Source: Planctomycetota bacterium
Lineage (GTDB): Bacteria; Planctomycetota; MHYJ01; WSZJ01; JACPWG01
Length of the DNA stretch: 6,844 nt
NCBI GenBank assembly: GCA_016220045.1
Contig: JACRIP010000134.1
Coordinates: forward strand, 1 to 6,844
Reading direction: 5' to 3'
The notes beneath the pieces were generated by a model that searched no databases, was not told where the DNA came from, and saw nothing but the letters and a program-made list of their open reading frames with translations. Made by a program: the position numbers and the translations under genes. Below, in pieces: positions 1 through 4,572 of the stretch (position 1 is its first letter; the number at the start of each line of letters is the position of its first letter).

Positions 1-683
1 AAGCCGCGGCCGCACCAGCCGTACCCGGCGCAGACGACGTTGAGGCCGGCGAAGAGCAGGTTGCAGGCGCGCAGGATGCCGTCGATGGTGGACTGGCCGG
101 TGCCGTAGCGGTTGTCGAAGAGGTGCTTGGTGGCCGCGTCGTTGACCGCGATCACCGGGAACTTGAGCGCGCCCTCGCGCGCCATGGCGCGCAGCCGGAT
201 CACGCCGGTCGTGGTCTCTTCCATGCCGCCGACGATGCCGGGCAGGAGATCGGTGCGCTCCGAGTGCAGCATCGCCACCAGGTCGGCGCCGTCGTCGAGG
301 GTGATGTTCGGCTTCTGGGCCAGCGCGATCTTCAGGTGATTGTAGTAGGTGTCCTTGTCCTCGCCCTTGATCGCCCAGGTCGGGACGGCGTATTCCTTGA
401 CGAGGGCGGCGGCGACCTCGTCCTGCGTGGTGAGCGGGTTGGAGGCGACCTGCCAGATCTCGGCGCCGCCGGCCTTGAGCGTGCGCACCAGGTTGGCGGT
501 CTCGCTGGTCACGTGCAGGCAGGACGCGATGCGCGCGCCCTTGAGGGGCTTTTCCTTCTCGAACCGGGCGCGCACCGCGCGCAGGACCGGCATCTGGCTC
601 TCGGCCCACTCGATCTTGTTCTTGCCCTGCGCGGCCAGGCCCAGATCACGGACGTCGTAGTTCTTGGTCTCTGCGGACTTCAT
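1..683 (-). CDS. ahcY: S-adenosylhomocysteine hydrolase, N-terminal 227 residues (cut by left edge)
   Basis: AhcY reversibly hydrolyses S-adenosylhomocysteine to adenosine and homocysteine in the cytosol, using tightly bound NAD, and so relieves product inhibition of methyltransferases. The visible part holds the substrate domain and the first glycine loop of the NAD domain. Seen: CLHVT at 55-59, SNPLTTQD at 81-88, LDDGAD at 129-134, EETTTGV at 155-161, [11 protein letters not shown] at 181-191, and the dinucleotide loop GYGWCGRG at 220-227. D131, E156, K186 and D190 fall at the same numbers as catalytic residues of the human enzyme; H57 matches human H55. Position 195 is Thr (RYGTGQS) where the human enzyme has Cys; this wording recalls archaeal/Thermotoga-type enzymes. 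Family length is about 410-480 residues, so roughly half is missing through the window boundary, not a mutation. The ATG at 683 is preceded by AAGGAGG with a 4-base gap. An in-frame ATG at 782 is discussed in the findings. The gene lies downstream of metK on the same strand. Confidence 0.97.
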   Translation of the reverse strand, partial: MKSAETKNYDVRDLGLAAQGKNKIEWAESQMPVLRAVRARFEKEKPLKGARIASCLHVTSETANLVRTLKAGGAEIWQVASNPLTTQDEVAAALVKEYAVPTWAIKGEDKDTYYNHLKIALAQKPNITLDDGADLVAMLHSERTDLLPGIVGGMEETTTGVIRLRAMAREGALKFPVIAVNDAATKHLFDNRYGTGQSTIDGILRACNLLFAGLNVVCAGYGWCGRG

Positions 684-687
684 CAAG

Positions 688-694
688 CCTCCTT
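688..694 (-). promoter_or_regulatory. Ribosome binding site of ahcY
   Basis: The minus strand reads AAGGAGG, a full Shine-Dalgarno core following a run of A, four bases before the ATG at 683. It decides the start of ahcY in favour of this ATG over the in-frame ATG 33 codons upstream. A CCTCC on the same transcript (plus-strand 768-772) could pair with its GGAGG core, as treated in the findings. Confidence 0.8.
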
Positions 695-714
695 TTTTGG
701 CGGTTCCCGCAGGA

Positions 715-770
715 TCCCGGCGCACCGCCGTCGGACGCGACGGTCGCGACGGACGCTTGGCGCCCCGGGA
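715..770 (-). promoter_or_regulatory. Long imperfect hairpin in the metK-ahcY spacer / ahcY leader
   Basis: In the transcript sense (minus strand) TCCCGG (770-765) pairs with CCGGGA (720-715). After one G-G mismatch, GCGCC (763-759) pairs with GGTGC (726-722), including one G-U wobble that is a true mismatch (A-C) on the plus strand. An asymmetric internal loop follows, then an inner stem between 755-744 and 740-729 with two mismatches. In all about 21 pairs form in 56 bases. The inner part (729-755) consists of three imperfect 9-base tandem units of the form CGWCCGWCG (minus sense). There is no T-run after it on either strand, so an intrinsic terminator is unlikely. It does not match the SAH or SAM riboswitch consensus sequences I can recall. 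The role is unknown: leader structure, RNA stability element, or by-product of the short tandem repeat. Confidence 0.5.
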
Positions 771-828
771 GGATATCGACATGAACGTAGTTTCCTCAGG
801 TGAAAGCGGGGGGAAGCGGCGAATCGGC

Positions 829-2037
829 CTAGCGCGCGCCGACCGGTTCGGGGGCGGCGGCGGCGGCGAGGCCGGCCTCGCGGCGCAGGGCCTCCGCTTT
901 GTCGGTACGCTCCCAGGTGTAGTCGGGCTTCTCGATCCCGAAGTGCCCATAACGCGCGGTCTGCTTGTAGATCGGGCGCAGCAGGTTGAGCTGGTCGATG
1001 ATGGTTCGCGGGCGGAAGTCGAAGTGCTTCTCGACGAGCTCGAGGATGCGGGCGTTGGGAATACGGCCGGTACCGTAGGTCTCGAGGTTGATGGAGACCG
1101 GGCGTGCGACGCCGATGGCGTAGGCGACCTGGATTTCGCAGCGGTCGGCGAGGCCGGCGGCCACGATGTTCTTGGCGGCGTAGCGGGCGTAGTAGCAGGC
1201 GGAGCGGTCCACCTTGCTCGGGTCCTTGCCTGAGAAGGCGCCGCCGCCGTGGTGGCCCATGCCGCCGTAGGTGTCGACGATGATCTTGCGCCCGGTCAGG
1301 CCGCAGTCCGCCGAGGGGCCGCCCTGAACGAAAAGCCCGGTCGGGTTGACCAGGACGCGCAGGTCCTGGTCCACCAGCTCGGCCGGGAGGATCGGATCGA
1401 TGATGTGCTTGCGGAAATCGCTGCGCATCTGCTCGAGGGTCGTCTCCTTCGCGTGCTGCATGGAGAGCACGACGGTGTGGATGCGCACCGGCTTGTCGTT
1501 CTCGTACTCGACGGTGACCTGGGACTTGCCGTCCGGGCGCAGGTAGGGCAGGGTGCCGTTCTGGCGCATCTCGGCGGCGCGGTTGACGAGCTTGCGCGCG
1601 AGCGCGACCGGCATGGGCATCAGCTCGGGGGTCTCGCGGCAGGCGAAGCCGAACATCATGCCCTGGTCGCCGGCGCCCATCTCCTTCGACTTCTCCTTGT
1701 CCTCGTTCACGCCCTGGGCGATGTCCGGGGACTGCGGCTCGATGCAGGTGAGCACGCCGACGGAGTAGCTGTTGAAGGAGGAGGTCGGGTCGGTGTAGCC
1801 GATTTCCTCGATCACCTTCTTGACCAGCGGCGGCACTTCGACGTAGCCGTGGGTGGTGATTTCCCCGGCGATGAAGCACAGGCCGGACTTGACCATGGTT
1901 TCACAGGCGACGCGGGACTTCGGATCCTGGCGCAGGAGCTCGTCGAGGATGGCATCCGAGATCTGGTCGGCCACCTTGTCGGGGTGGCCCATGCAGATCG
2001 CCTCGGAAGTGAAGAGCCGGCGGCCGGTGTTCCGCAT
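829..2037 (-). CDS. metK: S-adenosylmethionine synthetase (methionine adenosyltransferase)
   Basis: MetK makes S-adenosylmethionine from ATP and methionine, releasing phosphate and pyrophosphate, in the cytosol as a dimer or tetramer. The protein is 402 residues, close to the usual 380-400. Seen: the N-terminal GHPDK at 17-21 (H18 and D20, catalytic and Mg-binding in the family), the mobile-loop region around 111-120 ([10 protein letters not shown]), GAGDQG at 121-126, DGKSQVT at 169-175 with K171, [11 protein letters not shown] at 249-259 with K251, and [17 protein letters not shown] at 264-280 with K271. All key residues are present, so it should be active. The C-terminal tail is alanine-rich. 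The start is the ATG at 2037 with GGAGG five bases upstream. An in-frame TTG at 2049 is rejected because it overlaps that Shine-Dalgarno. ahcY follows 145 bases downstream on the same strand. Transcription likely starts near 2120 from a near-consensus promoter. Confidence 0.99.
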   Translation of the reverse strand: MRNTGRRLFTSEAICMGHPDKVADQISDAILDELLRQDPKSRVACETMVKSGLCFIAGEITTHGYVEVPPLVKKVIEEIGYTDPTSSFNSYSVGVLTCIEPQSPDIAQGVNEDKEKSKEMGAGDQGMMFGFACRETPELMPMPVALARKLVNRAAEMRQNGTLPYLRPDGKSQVTVEYENDKPVRIHTVVLSMQHAKETTLEQMRSDFRKHIIDPILPAELVDQDLRVLVNPTGLFVQGGPSADCGLTGRKIIVDTYGGMGHHGGGAFSGKDPSKVDRSACYYARYAAKNIVAAGLADRCEIQVAYAIGVARPVSINLETYGTGRIPNARILELVEKHFDFRPRTIIDQLNLLRPIYKQTARYGHFGIEKPDYTWERTDKAEALRREAGLAAAAAPEPVGAR

Positions 2038-2042
2038 GAGTG

Positions 2043-2047
2043 CCTCC
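2043..2047 (-). promoter_or_regulatory. Ribosome binding site of metK
   Basis: GGAGG on the minus strand, five bases before the ATG at 2037. It shares bases with the TTG at 2049-2047, which settles the start at the ATG. Confidence 0.75.
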
Positions 2048-2085
2048 AAAACACCTTAAGACTGACCGGCTCGGGGGCGGGAGAT

Positions 2086-2126
2086 GCTCCGCACCGAGGC
2101 TCGGCGGTGGACCGAAAGAGCGGAGC
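2086..2126 (-). repeat. Inverted repeat across the metK transcription start
   Basis: In minus-strand sense GCTCCGC (2126-2120) is the perfect complement of GCGGAGC (2092-2086), separated by 27 bases. Inside lies a second pair, CACCG (2109-2105) with CGGTG (2096-2092), which stacks directly against the outer stem. The 5' arm sits between the -10 hexamer and the predicted start (about 2120), so most of it would not be in the RNA if that start is right. A DNA-level operator or chance in GC-rich sequence are then more likely than an RNA stem. Confidence 0.35.
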
Positions 2127-2155
2127 AGTATACGTTTCGGGCCGGGCCGCGTCAA
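2127..2155 (-). promoter_or_regulatory. Sigma70-type promoter of metK(-ahcY)
   Basis: The minus strand shows TTGACG (2155-2150) as -35 and TATACT (2132-2127) as -10, each five of six to consensus, with an ideal 17-base spacer. Such AT-rich hexamers stand out in this GC-rich sequence. The predicted start is near 2120, giving a metK leader of about 83 bases. With no clear promoter in the metK-ahcY spacer, it probably drives both genes. Confidence 0.8.
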
Positions 2156-2171
2156 GGAACTTTTCGTGGCG

Positions 2172-2185
2172 GCGGGGTGCCCCGC
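2172..2185. repeat. Perfect 14-base dyad upstream of the metK promoter
   Basis: GCGGGG-TG-CCCCGC is a perfect inverted repeat with 6-base arms and a 2-base centre, ending 17 bases upstream of the metK -35. The tiny loop argues against an RNA hairpin, and there is no T-run beside it. The position fits an operator or activator site, but G/C-only arms are not rare at this base composition. Confidence 0.3.
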
Positions 2186-2227
2186 ACGATCAACCGGGCG
2201 CTGGGCTTGCCCCCGGAGGAGACCCCC

Positions 2228-2440
2228 ATGCGCGGGCTGCTGGGGATGCGGGAGCTCGGGCGCGCCGCCGCGAGCGCCCCCGGTCGGAGCGATTTTCTTC
2301 GCGAATTCCTCGGGGATTCGTACCATGTGTCGGCCCGGAGGTGCGGAGACGGACGGAAGGGACCGGACTTTTGCGAGAGGGCCGAACTGTGGTGGACCTG
2401 GCGAAGATCGTCGGCGAAGTCGGACAGCGGTTCGGGTTGA
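2228..2440 (+). CDS. Possible small ORF (70 residues) overlapping the next gene; doubtful
   Basis: An ATG at 2228 sits six bases after GGAGGAGA (2216-2222 region), one of the best Shine-Dalgarno matches in the window, and opens a 70-codon frame ending with TGA at 2438-2440. The first 36 or so residues (starting MRGLLGMRELGR, later SDFLREFLGDSYH) look protein-like. The second half is Arg/Gly/Ser/Trp-rich and overlaps the start of the zinc-ribbon membrane protein gene by 52 bases in another frame, as a shadow would. I recognise no family. It could be a leader peptide, the remnant of a gene, or chance. The frame is also open upstream into the metK promoter region, which lowers the weight of its openness as evidence. 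Confidence 0.2.
   Translation: MRGLLGMRELGRAAASAPGRSDFLREFLGDSYHVSARRCGDGRKGPDFCERAELWWTWRRSSAKSDSGSG
2375..2380 (+). promoter_or_regulatory. Probable ribosome binding site for the zinc-ribbon membrane protein
   Basis: GAGAGG on the plus strand, eight bases before the GTG at 2389. It is moderate rather than perfect, but supports GTG 2389 (or the adjacent GTG 2392) over the TTG at 2371. Confidence 0.45.
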
Positions 2441-3339
2441 AGGCGATCGCGGACAAGCCGATCGTCTACGGCGAGCGCGGCGGTTGTCTGGTGCAGCTCT
2501 CCGTGGGGGCGCGACCGGACGGCAACCCGTCGATTATCGAGCAGATCCGCTTCGGGGATGCGGCGCGCGACGCAGAGGTGCAGGCGGCGCTGCGCGCGAG
2601 CGTCCCGGTCAAGGAGAAGGGGGTCACGGCCAAGGAGGTGAAAGTCGAGGGAGGGATCGCGACCTTCCATCGCGTGAAGGGGCTGCTGGCCACGCTGAAC
2701 GCGGACACCGTAGCGGCGGAATTCGAAGCGCTGCTTGGGGTGGTGCGCGGGGCGACGCCGTCGGTCGGCTCGAAGTGCCGGGTTTGCAAGGGGGAGACCG
2801 GCGACGCGCCGCTTTTGCTCAACGGCGTGGTGGACCGGGTGTGCGAACGCTGCCTCTTCAGGATGAAGCACGAGGCGGAGAGCGCGCGGCAGGCGTACGA
2901 CCTGCAGCCGACGAACCTGCTCCTGGGGGCGGTGATCGGCGCGGTGCTGGCTCTGGTCGGCGCGCTGGTGTGGGCCGGCGTGACGGTCGGGACGAATCGC
3001 ATGTTCTGGCTGATCGCGATCGGCATCGGGTATGCGGTGGGACTGGGGACCACGAAGGCGTCGGGCAAGGGCGGGCGGCCGGTGCAGGTTCTGGGCGGGG
3101 TCTTGACGATCGGCGGCGTGCTGCTCGGCCAGGTCTTCGTGCTGGCGCATGCGGTGCGGGAGGCCGCAAATCAGCGCGGCGTGGAAATCGCATGGGGCGG
3201 CTTCCTGACGGAGCTGCCGGGACTGCTGGGCGCGACCGGGGAGGATACGCTCTTCGCGCTCGGCGGCGGCGCGATCGGCGCGATCTATGCGGCCGGCGCG
3301 GGCAGCGCGCCGACCTTCGAGCTGACCGTGGAGCGGTGA
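2389..3339 (+). CDS. Unrecognised integral membrane protein with zinc-ribbon-like motif
   Basis: A 316-residue protein whose family I do not recognise. Residues 1-120 form a soluble alpha/beta part: strands around 24-56, a helix 57-71 and a helix 104-119. A zinc-ribbon-like motif follows, C130-x2-C133 and C152-x2-C155 with 18 residues between the pairs. Residues 159-173 are charged. Four hydrophobic segments rich in Gly and Ala lie at about 177-198, 205-222, 232-254 and 287-304. There is no signal peptide, so the soluble part probably stays in the cytoplasm with both termini inside. The start is chosen as GTG 2389, where protein-like sequence begins; GTG 2392 and TTG 2371 are alternatives. 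The frame stays open far upstream antisense to metK, but that part is shadow. The gene is divergent from metK and convergent with the Uma2 gene, so no operon partner is visible. Function is unknown; metal binding and membrane location are inferences. Confidence 0.85.
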   Translation: MVDLAKIVGEVGQRFGLKAIADKPIVYGERGGCLVQLSVGARPDGNPSIIEQIRFGDAARDAEVQAALRASVPVKEKGVTAKEVKVEGGIATFHRVKGLLATLNADTVAAEFEALLGVVRGATPSVGSKCRVCKGETGDAPLLLNGVVDRVCERCLFRMKHEAESARQAYDLQPTNLLLGAVIGAVLALVGALVWAGVTVGTNRMFWLIAIGIGYAVGLGTTKASGKGGRPVQVLGGVLTIGGVLLGQVFVLAHAVREAANQRGVEIAWGGFLTELPGLLGATGEDTLFALGGGAIGAIYAAGAGSAPTFELTVER

Positions 3340-3802
3340 GTCCCGGTCCGCGCTTCTCGCCGGCGGCCGCAGGTGCAGCAGTTTCTCCGACGCCTGCGAC
3401 GAGGTGGCGACCACCTGAGTGTACTCGGGCAGCGTCGAGATCAGAGATAGCACTTTGCGAAGGAGCAAGTCGGAGTACGACCTTCGCCGGTGCCTTGCGT
3501 CTACGTGGATTGTGGCGAATCTCGCTTCAAGCCGATACCGTGGCCGCACGGACCGCAGAGGCGCCCACTTCCCTTGCCGCGCGGCCCGCCCAACCGCCCG
3601 TCACCGAGCCGGTCTCGGAATCACGCTGCGCTGGCTGATCAGGCGACCACCGTAGGACTCGGAGTGTCCTTCGGGGGTCGCGATCGAGCGACGCCGGCAC
3701 GCGCCCCCCCCCGCCCCGTATCGCACCAGCGAACTTTCGCAGATCGAGCGCGCAGGTCTTCGCCGCCCGACGGGGCCAGGCCACCACGCCGCTCCGCCGT
3801 TC
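3340..3802. other. 463-base gap between convergent genes, no supported gene
   Basis: Frames of 78-131 codons exist here on both strands, but none has a convincing Shine-Dalgarno, recognisable motif or balanced composition. Visible structure: a perfect 6-base-arm hairpin AGGTGG-CGA-CCACCT at 3402-3416; a 5-base-arm hairpin CCGAG-CCGGT-CTCGG at 3604-3618; the decamer GGCGACCACC at 3406-3415 and again at 3642-3651; a NotI-type palindrome GCGGCCGC near 3364; and a run of nine C at 3704-3712. No hairpin is followed by a T-run, so neither convergent gene has an obvious intrinsic terminator. The 3400-3560 part seems somewhat less GC-rich than its surroundings, which could mark a decayed gene, but I cannot identify one. 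Confidence 0.6.
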
Positions 3803-4450
3803 CTACCGCGTGCGCGGCAGACTGCGCACCCAGTCCCGAAACCGGCGCACCCGTTCGTTCTCCTTCAGCGGGATCGCCACCGTGAGAAACTGCTCGAACT
3901 CGGGCAACGGCAGGAAGGGGAAGCTGCTGCTGCGCTGGGAGTCCCGATAGTGACCGTCCGGCTGCAGCAACAGAACCTGCAGGCGTGTGCCGTCATACCG
4001 CCACACCTCCGGCACCCCCAACGCCGCGTAGATCGGCTGGCGATCGATCGAACTGCTGGTCACATCGATCTCCACGGCGAGATCGGGCGGCGGATCCCGG
4101 GTCAGGTCTACGTCCATGTGATCGCAAACCCGGGGTTCGTTCAGAATCCAATAGCATTCATCCGGTTCGAGTCCGCGATCGATGTCCTCGCGACGGAAGG
4201 TCATCGACCCGCCACTCCGGATGTCGATGTCGAGCTCCAGGACCAGGGTTTCGATCAATCGTCGGAGGAGGGACTTGTGCGTCTCGTGCTCGGGCGATGG
4301 CGACATGAGTTCCAATCTCCCCCGATCGTACGTGACGAAAACATGACGATCATCGAGGGCATCCAGGAGCCGGCCGTAGATCGACCAATTCGCCGCCGCG
4401 AGCAGGAAGCGCTGCTCGGCAACTGGAGCCGCGGAGGGGGTAGGCGCCAT
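3803..4450 (-). CDS. Uma2 family (DUF820) PD-(D/E)XK nuclease-fold protein
   Basis: A 215-residue protein of the Uma2/DUF820 family, whose members have a restriction-endonuclease-like fold. They occur in many paralogues in cyanobacteria and planctomycetes, and their biological role is not settled. Seen: TYDRGRLELMSPSPEHE at 40-56, a helix 58-73, SGGSMTFRRED at 79-89, EPDECYWI at 95-102, PPPDLAVEIDVTSSS at 120-134, and IYAALGVPEVWRYDG at 140-154. Candidate fold residues are D97, D123 and E127. After the serine run the sequence is DRQ (136-138), with Arg where some related proteins have Lys; as I recall this is common in this subgroup. Length and domain borders look complete. The ATG at 4450 has AGGAGG seven bases upstream and a promoter of its own. 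It lies in the same direction as waaA, 122 bases downstream. No toxin, antitoxin or methylase partner is adjacent. Confidence 0.93.
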   Translation of the reverse strand: MAPTPSAAPVAEQRFLLAAANWSIYGRLLDALDDRHVFVTYDRGRLELMSPSPEHETHKSLLRRLIETLVLELDIDIRSGGSMTFRREDIDRGLEPDECYWILNEPRVCDHMDVDLTRDPPPDLAVEIDVTSSSIDRQPIYAALGVPEVWRYDGTRLQVLLLQPDGHYRDSQRSSSFPFLPLPEFEQFLTVAIPLKENERVRRFRDWVRSLPRTR

Positions 4451-4457
4451 GACGGTG

Positions 4458-4463
4458 CCTCCT
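4458..4463 (-). promoter_or_regulatory. Ribosome binding site of the Uma2 gene
   Basis: AGGAGG on the minus strand, seven bases before the ATG at 4450. This is ideal sequence and spacing, and it fixes the start well inside a much longer open frame that runs back into waaA. Confidence 0.8.
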
Positions 4464-4490
4464 GATGGGGGCTGCGTATCAACGCTCGCC

Positions 4491-4519
4491 AGAATAGTCC
4501 GATCGCCTCCGGAAGTCAA
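4491..4519 (-). promoter_or_regulatory. Sigma70-type promoter of the Uma2 gene
   Basis: The minus strand has TTGACT (4519-4514) as -35 and TATTCT (4496-4491) as -10, with a 17-base spacer. The hexamers match consensus at five and four positions. The predicted start near 4484 leaves a leader of about 34 bases. The site lies wholly in the 122-base space between the waaA stop and the Uma2 start, so Uma2 can be transcribed independently of the upstream glycosylation genes. Confidence 0.65.
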
Positions 4520-4572
4520 CCCCGCCGGAACCGCTCGGTGGGATACCCTGTCCTCTACGCGATTCACCGTGT

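Noticed and set aside
715..770. Rho-independent terminator between metK and ahcY
   Set aside because: The hairpin is strong, but no T-run follows on either strand.
684..828. SAH or SAM riboswitch upstream of ahcY
   Set aside because: I looked for the conserved cores of known SAH and SAM riboswitch classes and did not see them. Only an unclassified hairpin is supported.
2038..2049. TTG at 2049 as the metK start, adding four residues
   Set aside because: The TTG overlaps the GGAGG that correctly serves the ATG at 2037.
2298..2326. Possible promoter for the zinc-ribbon gene (TTCGCG, 17 bases, TACCAT)
   Set aside because: The -35 matches consensus at only about three positions, too weak to support.
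1249..2388. Long plus-strand open frame antisense to metK that continues into the zinc-ribbon membrane protein
   Set aside because: Its composition (Asp/His/Val/Gly/Leu-rich, repetitive) is that of a GC-rich antisense shadow, metK on the other strand is certain, and protein-like sequence begins only near 2389.
2152..3549. Minus-strand frame of 465 codons opposite the zinc-ribbon membrane protein
   Set aside because: It is Arg/His/Ala-rich without any family motif, and it overlaps the better-supported plus-strand gene and the metK promoter.
3527..3787. 86-codon minus-strand ORF downstream of the Uma2 gene
   Set aside because: No ribosome binding site and no recognisable motif; Arg/Ala/Gly-rich composition is typical of chance frames at this GC content.
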